Assembly (NCBI GenBank): GCA_039818945.1
Contig: JBCBSZ010000014.1
Location: forward strand, 1 to 64,000
Length of the DNA stretch: 64,000 nt
Reading direction: 5' to 3'
Origin: JBCBSZ01 sp039818945
GTDB lineage: Bacteria > Actinomycetota > Acidimicrobiia > Acidimicrobiales > Poriferisodalaceae
How positions within the stretch are numbered: the first letter of the stretch is position 1; each line of letters opens with the position of its first letter. Below are positions 17,881 to 26,732 of the stretch, one piece after another. A model generated the notes under the pieces. That model was not told the origin of the DNA. It saw only the letters and a list, made by a program, of their open reading frames with translations, and ran no database searches. Both the position numbers and the translations under genes were made by a program.

Positions 17881-18558
17881 TCACGAGGTGACGTCGCTGC
17901 CGTTGCGCGGTGGCGGCCGACGGACCCGCGCCGACTCCCACCCCGGCGGGATCGGCCGTCCGCCGACCTCCTCCCGCTCGTCGTCCTCGATGTCCCCGAC
18001 CCGGTAGATCGGTTCCACGGTGACGGGTGGCCCGACGCCGTCGACCCGGTCGGGCAGCATCGGGGCGATCACGACGACGTCGATCGAGGGCTTGAGATCG
18101 CCGCCCATCGCCGACCAGACGTCGGACAGCGACCGGTCCTGGGGCGGCGGCATCGCCACACCGAGCGGCAACGGTGCGCCGAGCTCGGCGAGCGCGCCCT
18201 CCTCGGGCAGGGGCAACGAGTCCTTCCGCACGAAGCAGTTGAGCAGCGCAGACAGCAGCCGGTGCTCGTCCTCGGGGCGCTGGGTCCAGGCGGTCACCAG
18301 GTAGGCCAGACGGAACCACACCGGCATCGGGCGTCGGCCGTTGATCTGACCGTTCTCGTCGCGGGTGATGATCGTGCCCGACTCGTTGCGACCGACGTCG
18401 CGCCGCACGTCGTAGAGGTAGGCGTTGACCGTCGGCTGGGTGCGGCGGGCCGCCCAGTCCTTGTCGGGGGCCTCGAGCGACACTTCGATCTGCTCGCCGT
18501 TGGAGATCTCGTCCTCGATCAGCTCGCGCAGCAGCGCGTCGACCTCGTGGATGACCAT
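17881..18558 (-). CDS. CIS tail terminator-like protein, DUF4255/Pvc16 family
   Basis: The 225-residue product starts 'MVIHEVDALLRELIEDEI'. The family pattern continues with 'PTVNAYLYDVRRDVGRNE', then 'WFRLAYLVTAWTQRPEDEHR' and 'LLSALLNCF'. DUF4255 proteins (Pvc16/Afp16-like) cap the tube and sheath and set particle length. The C-terminal tail is Pro/Arg-rich and disordered. The ATG at 18558 overlaps the TGA of the regulator gene (TGATG), placing regulator and terminator in one transcript. Downstream, 112 bp separate it from the sheath start. Confidence 0.82.
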   Translation of the reverse strand: MVIHEVDALLRELIEDEISNGEQIEVSLEAPDKDWAARRTQPTVNAYLYDVRRDVGRNESGTIITRDENGQINGRRPMPVWFRLAYLVTAWTQRPEDEHRLLSALLNCFVRKDSLPLPEEGALAELGAPLPLGVAMPPPQDRSLSDVWSAMGGDLKPSIDVVVIAPMLPDRVDGVGPPVTVEPIYRVGDIEDDEREEVGGRPIPPGWESARVRRPPPRNGSDVTS

Positions 18559-19169
18559 CAGATCATCCCGTTGCGCAGCGCGTAGGCGACCGCGTGCGAC
18601 CGGTTGCGGAGCTGGAGTCGCTTGGTGATGTCGTGCACGACGCCCTTGACCGTGCGCTCGGAGTAGCCGAGCTGGCGTCCGATCTCGGCCGTGCTCATGC
18701 CGTCGGCGAGGAGGGCGAGGACGTCGCGCTCGCGATCGGACAGGTCGGGCCGCTCGCGAGGTGCGCCCACGCCGCCGTCGGCGAAGCGCTGCAGAAGCCC
18801 GCCGATGAGCTCGTCGGGCACGACGGCCATCCCGCCGGCGACCCGCTTGACCGCTGCGGAGACCGACGCGGCGGTGGCGTCCGCGCGGAGGACGACCCCG
18901 GTCGCCCCGATCTCGGCGGCGTCCACCAGCCCCCCGGCGTCGAGGCCGTCGACGATCAGCACGACCCGAGGGCACCCGTCGCGCTGGATGCCGGCGACGG
19001 CCGTCCTGGCCTCCTCGTCCACGCCGGGTACCCCGACGACCGCGACGTCTGCCCGATCGATCTCCCCTCCGGTCAGCACCTCCAGCTCGGGAGCGGAGCG
19101 CAACACGCTCCGCAGCCCGGCCTCGAGGATCAGATCGCTCGCATAGACGTACACCCGGATCCGAGACAT
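18558..19169 (-). CDS. LuxR-family regulator with degenerate receiver domain
   Basis: The 203-residue product is built like a NarL/FixJ response regulator. Residues 1-125 form a receiver-like fold and 140-200 a LuxR helix-turn-helix ('LSDRERDVLALLADGMSTAE', 'LGYSERTVKGVVHDI'). In the receiver, the strand that should end in the phosphorylated Asp reads 'ADVAVVGVPGVDEE', so the phosphoacceptor is missing. No histidine kinase gene is adjacent. I infer phosphorylation-independent control, probably of the CIS operon it overlaps. Confidence 0.82.
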   Translation of the reverse strand: MSRIRVYVYASDLILEAGLRSVLRSAPELEVLTGGEIDRADVAVVGVPGVDEEARTAVAGIQRDGCPRVVLIVDGLDAGGLVDAAEIGATGVVLRADATAASVSAAVKRVAGGMAVVPDELIGGLLQRFADGGVGAPRERPDLSDRERDVLALLADGMSTAEIGRQLGYSERTVKGVVHDITKRLQLRNRSHAVAYALRNGMI

Positions 19170-19286
19170 CGGCGGCCCTCCCGCAGCTGCTGGGCCGCAC
19201 GCTTGCGCATCTCGGTCGACGCGCGCTCCACAGCGACTCCACGACGGCTGCCCGAAGGGGCACGGGGTGGTCCGTCGGTGCGACGA

Positions 19287-22049
19287 TCAGCCGACGACGT
19301 CGAGCTCGCGCATCGCCTCCTGGTGCCGTGCGGTGGTCCAGGCGTGCCAAGCGACATCGCCCGACCGGGCGGCCAGGTCGACGAGGCGAGTCCACAGGCG
19401 GGCGTCGAGCCGGTCGGCGACCAGCCCCGCCTCGCAGGACTCCCCGGCCGTGCGGAGGTCGCCGCGTCGCTCGAACTCGTCGGCCAGCGCCAGCGCCAGG
19501 CCCACGGCATCTCGACGCACGACGTCGCGTCGCTCGACGACCCAGTCCGCGGCCCCGCACTCGGGAAGGAGCTCGAGACCGACCGATCGCAGGACGTCGA
19601 GCGCCTCCTCGGCCGAGACGTCCGGCTGCGCCGCGGCTGACGTCCAGACCCGAGCGGCGTGGGCGAGCCGCCGGATGTCGACGGTCGCGTCTCCGGCCAG
19701 GTCGAGGGCGTACGTCGATTCCTGTCGGACCAGTGCGACGGCGGAGCCGACCTCGTCGACGAGGTGCTTGCGCACCGACGACACCGCGGTGTGCAGCTTC
19801 TTGCGAGCCGCCTGGTCGGTGTCGCTCGGCCACAGCGCCGCGCAGAGCAGGTCCTGATGCACCGGCTCACCTCCGGACGCCGCGCACATCCGGAGCACCT
19901 CGCGCGCCCGCGGTCGGAGCCCGGCCAGGTCGACGACCGTGCCGTCGACGGTGATCTGCAACCCGCCGAAGCAGCGCACGTCGACCACGGCCCGCGAGTC
20001 GTCGGCCGCTGCCATCGCTGGGGCCGCGGCGGCGGGCGACGGGGTGAAGCGAGCCCAGGGCGAGGGTTGCGAGCTGCCATCGCGCCGTGCGACCGCCTGC
20101 TCGAGCAGCGGGCCGCCACCGGTGCGCCGGGCGGTCGCCGCCGCGCGGGAGACCACCCCGTCGTCGACCGAGCCGCGCTGGTGCCGCACGGCGAGCAGGA
20201 GCCCGGTGGACCAGGCGTCGAGCAGCGCGAAGGGACCGCTGTCGAGCTCGGGCAGCTCCTCGGACGGGTCGGTTCCGGCGACGGCGACGGCCAGGCCGGT
20301 CGCGACGGCGTGGCCGAGCGGATCGTCGGCGGCCGCGGTCAGCCGGGCGAGGTCACGGACCGGCCCGGGATCGCCGTCGACGGTGCCCAGCACGGCGGCA
20401 CCGAGCGCGACGAGCCACGGCTCCTCGACCCGCGAGACCGCGTCCTGCAGCGACGCCGCAGCCGCGTCGTGGTCGTCGGCGTCGAGCCACCGTCCGAGGC
20501 AGGCGCCCGCCGCGGCGACGAGCCGGATGCGGTGATCGGCGCCGCCGGCCACCACGGACTCGAGGTCGTCGACCGCTCCCGGTCGCGCCGAGAGGAGTCG
20601 CCCGATGCCCCGCACCATCAGCTCCGGGGGCCGCGGCTCGGCCGACCCCGAGCCGGTCGGCTCGCGCCCCGCGAGCACGTCGCGGAGCTGCCCGATCCAC
20701 CCCTGCCGCGCCGGTCCCTCGCTGGTCAGGAAGCCCGCCAGCTCGATCCGTTCGTGCCGGGCGACGGCCACCGCCGAGTCGGTCAGGTCGTTGCCCTCGA
20801 CCGAGCGGTACTGGTCGATGGCCTCGGCGAGCCGGCCCCGGGCGCGGAGCCGACGGGCCTGGGCGAGCTGCCACCACGGATCGGCGGCGATCATGTCGGG
20901 CACCCGTTCGGCGAGCATGGTCTCGGTCTCGCCCGAGATCTCGGCACCCCGGGCCTCGAGCATGCGTAGCACCGCGTCCCACGCACCGGCGCGGGCGTAG
21001 GCGTCGAGCGCCTCGGACAGCCGGCCCGCCTGCTCGAGCACCCGGCCGGCACCGAGGTGCCGCTCGCGGAGCATCGCCTCGCCGTCGGTGTGGACGATGC
21101 GGCCGGCGAGGTGCGCCCGGAGCACGTCGTGCACGACGAAGCCGTCGCCGTCCCCGGCCGGACCGACGAACAGCTGCCGCCGCGCGAGCTCGTCGAGCAG
21201 GTCGGCGCTGTCGCTGCGTCCGCGCAGCTCGTCGGCCTCACCCGGTCGCAGCCGGCGTAGCCCGATCGTCTCGATCAGGAAGTCGCTCAGCTCCACGGGG
21301 AGCGCATCGACGACGTTGCGCTTCAGGAACTCCCAGGTCGGGCCACGCCGACCCTCCATGGCGTCGAGGACCCGACGCCGTTCGGTCGGGCTGACGCCAG
21401 CGGTCGCGAGGTGGAAGAGGTGCAGGCCGGCCGCCCACCCGCCGGTCTTGCGCTCGAGCTCGGCGACCTCTGCCGGCGCGAGCGTGACCCCGTGGACCTC
21501 GCGCCACAGCTGGTCGATCTCCCACGACCGGAAGCGCAGCAGGTCGGGCGAGTGCTCGTGGAGCAGCGCTCGGACGCGCAGCAGCGAGTAGTTGAGCTCG
21601 GGCCGCGAGCGCCCGACGATCATCAGCGTCGCGGCCGGCGGCAGGTCGGCCACGAGCTCGTCGAGCAGGCGGGCGCCACCGGTGCCGAGCAGCTCGACCT
21701 CGTCGAGGACGAGCAGCACCCGCCCGTCGTCGACGGTCTCGAGCCGGCTGAGCAGCTCGTCGGCGGAGGTCCAGCTGTCCCCGTCGCCGAGTTGGATCGC
21801 CGACGCGGTCGCGGCGAAGAGGTGGCCGAGCAACCGCGACGCATCGGCGTCGGACGACGCCAGTCGGTACCAGATCACCGGCCGGGTCTCGCTCGCCGCC
21901 AGGTGCGCGATGGCGGTGGTCTTGCCCGAGCCGGGCGGTGCGGCGACCACGACGAGGTTGGCCTGCTCCATGGAGGCCCGGAGCGCGCGCGAGACCCGAT
22001 CGCGGACGATTCCTGACGGCGTCGTCGGAACCAACCGGGCCTGTGGCAC
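19287..22049 (-). CDS. STAND-type ATPase/BTAD transcriptional activator (MalT/SARP-like)
   Basis: The 920-residue product has a P-loop 'APPGSGKTT' near residue 36, a Walker B-like 'RVLLVLDEVELLG', and a MalT-type middle section. A tetratricopeptide-like helical region follows. At about 690-920 there is a SARP-like OmpR winged helix ('VRCFGGLQITVDGTVVDLAG') with a BTAD domain. Such proteins couple nucleotide-dependent sensing to DNA binding. The GTG at 22049 precedes 'VPQARLVPTTPSGIVRDRVS', the usual MalT-family opening. The longer open frame crosses the promoter region of the divergent gene. It lies upstream of and in the same direction as the CIS operon and is its likely activator. Confidence 0.78.
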   Translation of the reverse strand: MPQARLVPTTPSGIVRDRVSRALRASMEQANLVVVAAPPGSGKTTAIAHLAASETRPVIWYRLASSDADASRLLGHLFAATASAIQLGDGDSWTSADELLSRLETVDDGRVLLVLDEVELLGTGGARLLDELVADLPPAATLMIVGRSRPELNYSLLRVRALLHEHSPDLLRFRSWEIDQLWREVHGVTLAPAEVAELERKTGGWAAGLHLFHLATAGVSPTERRRVLDAMEGRRGPTWEFLKRNVVDALPVELSDFLIETIGLRRLRPGEADELRGRSDSADLLDELARRQLFVGPAGDGDGFVVHDVLRAHLAGRIVHTDGEAMLRERHLGAGRVLEQAGRLSEALDAYARAGAWDAVLRMLEARGAEISGETETMLAERVPDMIAADPWWQLAQARRLRARGRLAEAIDQYRSVEGNDLTDSAVAVARHERIELAGFLTSEGPARQGWIGQLRDVLAGREPTGSGSAEPRPPELMVRGIGRLLSARPGAVDDLESVVAGGADHRIRLVAAAGACLGRWLDADDHDAAAASLQDAVSRVEEPWLVALGAAVLGTVDGDPGPVRDLARLTAAADDPLGHAVATGLAVAVAGTDPSEELPELDSGPFALLDAWSTGLLLAVRHQRGSVDDGVVSRAAATARRTGGGPLLEQAVARRDGSSQPSPWARFTPSPAAAAPAMAAADDSRAVVDVRCFGGLQITVDGTVVDLAGLRPRAREVLRMCAASGGEPVHQDLLCAALWPSDTDQAARKKLHTAVSSVRKHLVDEVGSAVALVRQESTYALDLAGDATVDIRRLAHAARVWTSAAAQPDVSAEEALDVLRSVGLELLPECGAADWVVERRDVVRRDAVGLALALADEFERRGDLRTAGESCEAGLVADRLDARLWTRLVDLAARSGDVAWHAWTTARHQEAMRELDVVG

Positions 22050-22154
22050 CCGCTCGATCAGAGCACTCCCCCACTCTCTGGCCCCGGTCAGGCTAGTTCT
22101 CGAACGGTGGCGATTCTCCCGAGATCCCCGCGGAGCGTGGGATACGCTCGCGGC

Positions 22155-23643
22155 GTGCCGGACGGGCGGCTGGGGGCCGACGAGATCTTCGCCGTGGCGC
22201 TGGAGGCCGGGTTCACCCCGGAGCAGGCGGTCACGATGACCGCCATCGCGCTCGCGGAGTCGGGGGGGCCAGGCCAACGCCCTCAACGACACCGACATCG
22301 AGACGTCGCGAGGCCTCTGGCAGATCAACTACGACGCCCACCACGAGGCCGTCGACGCCGCCGGCTGGGACCTCTACGACCCGGTCGACAACGCCCACGC
22401 CGCGTTCGCCGTGTCGAGGCAGGGCGGCGACATCAGCCCGTGGTCGGTCACGCAGCGTGGCGACGACGGAGCCCGCTACCTCCAGTTCGCCGACGACGCC
22501 GAAGCGGCCGCGCAGGCGGCCGGCCACGACGTCGAGGTCAACCGGGCGGGCACGAGTGGCTTCGGCGATCGCACGCCCGCCGATGCCAACGCCGACCCGG
22601 CCGACCCCGCTCCCGCACCGGCTCCGGCCGAGCCGGCTCCGACCGACGCTGACGCCGACGACGTCGACCCGGAGTTCGTGGCCGAGGTCGCCACCGCCTT
22701 CGGCGAGATGTCCGCCGAGGCCGAGGCGTTCGCCCTCCAGGCGAACGAGGGCGTCGCCGTCGGCGAGTTCCTCCGCCGGGCCCTGGGCCAGGACGGCGAT
22801 CGCTACGTGTGGGGCGCCGACCCCGACCCGAACGACCCCGACCCCGACGCGTTCGACTGCGCCGAGCTGGTCCAGTGGGCGACCGAGCAGATCGGGTCAC
22901 CCAATCCCGGTGGCAGCACCAACGAGCAGAACCTGTGGTTGCGCGACCAGGGCGCGATCGAGGTGCCCGTCGAGCTCGCCGCCGAGATCCCCGGCGCTGT
23001 GCTCTACAGCTACAGCTCGGCGCGGGCGAGCGCCGGCCACGGCGAGTACTCCGGTCACGTCGCCATCAGCCTCGGCAACGGCGAGACGATCGAGGCCCGC
23101 GGTGCCGAGTGGGGTGTCGGCTCCTGGGAGATCGGCAACCGGTTCGACACGGCCTTCCTGCTGCCGGGCATCGACTACACCGACCTCGACGGGCTCGACG
23201 AGGCCGAGCTGGAGGAACGGGCCAACGGCGTCCGCTTCGATCCGGGCATCGACAGCGACCACGACATGCTGTCGGACAACTTCGAGATCGCGTACGGGCT
23301 CGATCCGGGCAACCCCGACGCCGACGGCGACGGCATCACCGACGGGTACGAGATCGTGGCCCTCGGCACCGACGCGATGAACCCCGACTCCGACTACGAC
23401 GGGCTGACCGACGACGTCGAGCTCGTGCTCGGCTTCGACCCGATGGTCGCCGACAACCCCGACCCCGAGGCCGAGGTCGAGCTGCCCGACGAGTGGGTCG
23501 ACAACGACGGCGACGGCATCGTCGACCACTTCGAACGCGTGCTCGGGGTCGACGACATGCCGGACTTCGGCGACGACGCCCCTCCGGACGACGTCGACGA
23601 CCTCTTGCCCGAGGGGGCCACCACCGGCCTCGAGAACGCCTGA
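22155..23643 (+). pseudogene. Peptidoglycan hydrolase (lysozyme-like + NlpC/P60 + TSP3 repeats), frameshifted in a G7 run
   Basis: The GTG at 22155 opens a lysozyme-like domain ('MTAIALAESGG', catalytic Glu near residue 35) that shifts frame in seven Gs at 22262-22268. In the +1 frame the fold continues at once ('ANALNDTDIETSRGLWQINY'). Next come an NlpC/P60-like domain, with Cys near 234 in 'FDCAELVQW' and His in 'GHVAISLGNGETIEARG', and a C-terminal run of Asp-rich thrombospondin type 3 calcium repeats ('DADGDGITDGYE'). One G too many explains the break. It may be a sequencing slip, phase variation or a real null. The gene is divergent from the CIS regulator and may be cell-wall-penetrating cargo or a release factor. 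Confidence 0.7.
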
Positions 23644-23646
23644 TCC

Positions 23647-25473
23647 ATGGCTCCCGTCGTCATCCTCGACCGCACCGACCTCTCCACCCAACCGGGCGTG
23701 CCGGTCCAGCTCACGGTCAAGGTCAAGAACCCCGGCCGGCGCGTCGCGACGTACGACCTCGAGGTCGTCGGGGTGCCCGACGAGTGGACGGCGATCTCGC
23801 CGGCGCAGGTCCGGCCGGTGGAGCGCAACGGCGAGGCCGCCACGGCGGTCATCACGATCACGCCGCCGATGGGCCCGGCCGCACCGCTCGGCCAGGTCCA
23901 CTTCGGCCTCAAGGCGGTCTCGTCGGTCGATGGATCGTCTGCGGTCGACGAAGGGGTCCTGTCGGTCGGCAGCGTCGGCGGGCTCGAGATGGCACCGACC
24001 CGCACCCAGCGCACGGCGCGATGGCGGGCGAAGTTCCCGATCGAGCTCCGCAACACCGGCAACGACGAGATCCGTCTGGCCCTCACGGCCCACGATCCGG
24101 CCGACCAGACGGCGTTGACGTTCGACCGCGACGTGATCACCTTGGCCTCCCAGGCCGCGACGACGGCGATGCTGACCGCCAAGTTGCGGGCGCCGACCCT
24201 GCGGGGGGCGCCGGCGCTGCACCAGCTCACCGTGGGGGTGCACGACCACCCTCGGGGCGCCGACATGCCCCGACCCGGCTTCCAGCCGACGCCGGGGGCC
24301 GACCCGCTGCACCGGTCGGCGATCCTGACCGTCGCCCAACAGCCGGTGTTCTCCAAGGGCGTCACGGCGATCCTGGGTCTGGTCATCGTCGCCATCGCGG
24401 CGCTGCTCGCCTATCGACTGCTCGTCTTCAGCCCGGCGGAGCCGGAGGTGGCCGCGACGCGGGCAGGGCCGGACGTCGAGTTCGAGGCACTGGCCGGCGC
24501 GATCTCGTTCAGCTGGGAGCCGGTGAGCGGGGCGAGGACCTACCGGGTCGACTACCGGACCGCGACCAGCGCGAACGCCGCCGAGCTGGGCAGCGGGAGC
24601 ACGAGCCACGTCTTCAACGGTCTCGAGGTGGGCGTCGAGCACACGGTGACGCTGACCCCGGTCGCGGACAGCGATGGCGCCTCGACCGTCTTCCAGGCCA
24701 CGCCGACCGAACCGACGCTGACCACGCCCACCGGGCTGAGCGCCGAGCTCGTCGACCCCGCCACCGGTGAGCACCTGGTCTCCTGGACCCACGAGTCCGA
24801 CGTCGAGGCCAACATCGAGGTCCTCGTCGACGGTCAGGTGCAGGGTTCCTTCGTCGGGGTCTCGTCGGCACCGATCGTGCTCCAGGCGGGCACGCGGTCG
24901 CTGGCGGTCCGGGCGGTCACCGACGACGGCCTCGTCTCCGGGCTCAGCGAGCTGCTGGCCGTCGAGGTCCCGCCCCCGCCCGCCGCCGACGAGGGCGAGG
25001 GCGAAGGTGGCGGCGGCGAAGGTGGCGGCGGCGGCGAGGGTGGTGGAGCAGGTGGCGACGCCGAAGAGGAGGGCCAGGTGGTCGGGGCCGGCCGGGGCAG
25101 CGCCGCCGGCGACCTCGTCCCGACCTGGTCGGCGATCGTCGACACGGCGCTGCCGGTCACCTCGGGCGGCGTCGAGGGGGTCACGGGCCAGAAGCTCGTC
25201 GACAGCTACAGCGCCGTGCTCGCCGGCATCCCCTCGGCCCAGGGCCTGACCGTCGTCCCCTTCCAGGCCGGTCAGTTCATCTTCCGGTTCGGAGACGCCA
25301 CGCCGTCGGAGGAGCCGCAGGGGTGGCTGATCGCCGTCCTGGCGAACGACGAGGAGTCCGCCCGCGGCATCTGCGCGAACACCGAGATCGGCGAGGTGCT
25401 CGACAACTACCAGGGTGACCCGGGAGCGTTCGCCTCGCGGTGCCAGCCCCTGTTCGTCGAGCCGGCGTCGTAG
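23647..25473 (+). CDS. Bitopic membrane protein with beta-sandwich and Fn3-like domains, CIS-associated
   Basis: The 608-residue product has no signal peptide. Residues 1-230 are two beta-sandwich domains of the NEW3/CARDB kind ('VQLTVKVKNPGRRVATYDLE', 'FPIELRNTGNDEIRLALTA'). One membrane helix at about 238-262 ('AILGLVIVAIAALLAYRLLV') is followed by Fn3-like domains and a Gly/Glu-rich linker. A C-terminal domain is of unknown type. The sandwich domains are therefore probably cytoplasmic and the Fn3 part outside. By analogy with the membrane protein CisA of Streptomyces CIS loci, it could tether particles to the membrane; that is inference. It starts 3 bp after the hydrolase gene. Confidence 0.65.
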   Translation: MAPVVILDRTDLSTQPGVPVQLTVKVKNPGRRVATYDLEVVGVPDEWTAISPAQVRPVERNGEAATAVITITPPMGPAAPLGQVHFGLKAVSSVDGSSAVDEGVLSVGSVGGLEMAPTRTQRTARWRAKFPIELRNTGNDEIRLALTAHDPADQTALTFDRDVITLASQAATTAMLTAKLRAPTLRGAPALHQLTVGVHDHPRGADMPRPGFQPTPGADPLHRSAILTVAQQPVFSKGVTAILGLVIVAIAALLAYRLLVFSPAEPEVAATRAGPDVEFEALAGAISFSWEPVSGARTYRVDYRTATSANAAELGSGSTSHVFNGLEVGVEHTVTLTPVADSDGASTVFQATPTEPTLTTPTGLSAELVDPATGEHLVSWTHESDVEANIEVLVDGQVQGSFVGVSSAPIVLQAGTRSLAVRAVTDDGLVSGLSELLAVEVPPPPAADEGEGEGGGGEGGGGGEGGGAGGDAEEEGQVVGAGRGSAAGDLVPTWSAIVDTALPVTSGGVEGVTGQKLVDSYSAVLAGIPSAQGLTVVPFQAGQFIFRFGDATPSEEPQGWLIAVLANDEESARGICANTEIGEVLDNYQGDPGAFASRCQPLFVEPAS

Positions 25474-25494
25474 CGCTCGCTCAGCGCGAGCGCT
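25472..25494. terminator. Bidirectional hairpin terminator
   Basis: AGCGCTCGC and GCGAGCGCT form a perfect 9-bp stem with a 5-base loop exactly where two convergent genes end. It overlaps the stop codons of both the membrane protein gene and the zinc-ribbon gene. There is no U-tract. Confidence 0.6.
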
Positions 25495-26695
25495 CGAACC
25501 AGACCTCCGAGAGGGCGACGAGGGTCTCCTCCGGGGCGCCGAGCTCGACACCGACGACCCGGATCTCGACGCTGACGACGTCGTCGGCCGACAGCGACAC
25601 GGTCTGCGCCTCGGGTTCGCTCTCGAGCGTCACGAACTCGCACTCCTCGACCGGTCCCGTCTCGCTCGTGTAGCGCAGCTGCAGCACCCGGGGCTGGGGA
25701 CGGTTGGCCCTGGCCTCGTCGTCCTCCCAGGCACCGGCCCAGATGCGGGCGCGATCGAGGTCGGTCGGTTCGTCGAACGTGACGTCGACGCCGGGGAAGT
25801 CGATGACGAGGCACGGCTGCTGCTCGCCGGGGATGACGAAGCCCTCGCCCTGCGTCGTCCATCGACCGGCCCAGGCGCGGTTGGTCGTCCCGTCCGCGAG
25901 CAGCTCCGGTTCCCACCCGATGACCGGTGGACCACTGACGCTGGTGACGCCGGCGACGTCGACGTAGCGGTAGCGGTCGATCAGCACGACGTCCTTGGTG
26001 GCGTCCAGCGCCTGCGAGCGAAGGCCGGGGACGAGGGCGATGACGAACACGCCGGCCGCGCCGCCGAAGATCGCCGTCCGGAACATCCGGGCCCGGGTCG
26101 ACAGCCCCCGGACGCGCCGCACGGAGTGCTTCGCCGAGGCGGCGCTGGCGCGGGGATCTCGTCCGGTCACTCGGTCGCGCAGCCGTTGCCACCAGCTGCG
26201 CCGGACCTCCGGGTCGGCCTGTTCCCAACCGGGGCCGGCCAGCTCGGCGCCGCACACCGCGCAGAAGTGTCGATCCGAGTCGTTGGCCGTCCGGCACGTC
26301 GGCACCCGGCAGATGACGTCGTCCGGACGCCCGGTGCGCCCCGGGATCTCCTCGACGTCGGGGCGGTCCCGCAACGCCTCGGGCTCGATGGCCTGGAAGG
26401 TCGCCGGGTCGTGGACCATGGCCGCGGGTGCCGACGGCGGGTCGGGCAGCGCGGCGGGCTCCACGGCGGTCGGCTCGACGGCGGCCGGCTCGACCGGGGC
26501 CGGTGCGGTCGGCTCCTCCGCCGGCGCGGGAGCGGTCGGTTCGGCCGCAGGCGGTTCGGGCACCGATGGCGCAGGCGGCGGCGAGGCGACCTCGACGAGC
26601 GTCCCGGCGTGAGGCAGGTACTTGCCGCAGGTGCAGAACTCGGTGCCCTCGGGGTGCCGCTCACCGCACTGACACTCGATCTCGCGCCGCACCAC
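25481..26695 (-). CDS. Zinc-ribbon, Pro-rich, membrane-anchored protein with discoidin-like C-terminus
   Basis: The 404-residue product starts at the GTG at 26695 (or 26692). It opens with a zinc ribbon 'CQCGERHPEGTEFCTCG', then a Pro/Ala/Glu-rich linker. A second ribbon follows ('CRVPTCRTANDSDRHFCAVC'), then a basic stretch and one membrane segment near residue 215 ('FGGAAGVFVIALVPGL'). The external C-terminal 170 residues look like a beta-jellyroll ('VIGWEPELLADGTTNRAWAG', 'CLVIDFPGVDVTF'), similar to discoidin-type glycan-binding domains. The cytoplasmic ribbons resemble those of the nearby dynamin gene. Function is unknown, and membership in the CIS accessory block is inferred from position. 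The open frame extends to 26878 but would overlap the divergent gene. Confidence 0.6.
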   Translation of the reverse strand: MVRREIECQCGERHPEGTEFCTCGKYLPHAGTLVEVASPPPAPSVPEPPAAEPTAPAPAEEPTAPAPVEPAAVEPTAVEPAALPDPPSAPAAMVHDPATFQAIEPEALRDRPDVEEIPGRTGRPDDVICRVPTCRTANDSDRHFCAVCGAELAGPGWEQADPEVRRSWWQRLRDRVTGRDPRASAASAKHSVRRVRGLSTRARMFRTAIFGGAAGVFVIALVPGLRSQALDATKDVVLIDRYRYVDVAGVTSVSGPPVIGWEPELLADGTTNRAWAGRWTTQGEGFVIPGEQQPCLVIDFPGVDVTFDEPTDLDRARIWAGAWEDDEARANRPQPRVLQLRYTSETGPVEECEFVTLESEPEAQTVSLSADDVVSVEIRVVGVELGAPEETLVALSEVWFERSR

Positions 26696-26732
26696 GCGAA
26701 TAGTGTGGTTCACCGACGAGGAGCGTGCGACC

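Noticed and set aside
16173..17891. A plus-strand frame of 572 codons opposite the sheath gene
   Set aside because: It is fully antisense to the sheath protein gene, which has clear family motifs. The antisense product shows only composition bias.
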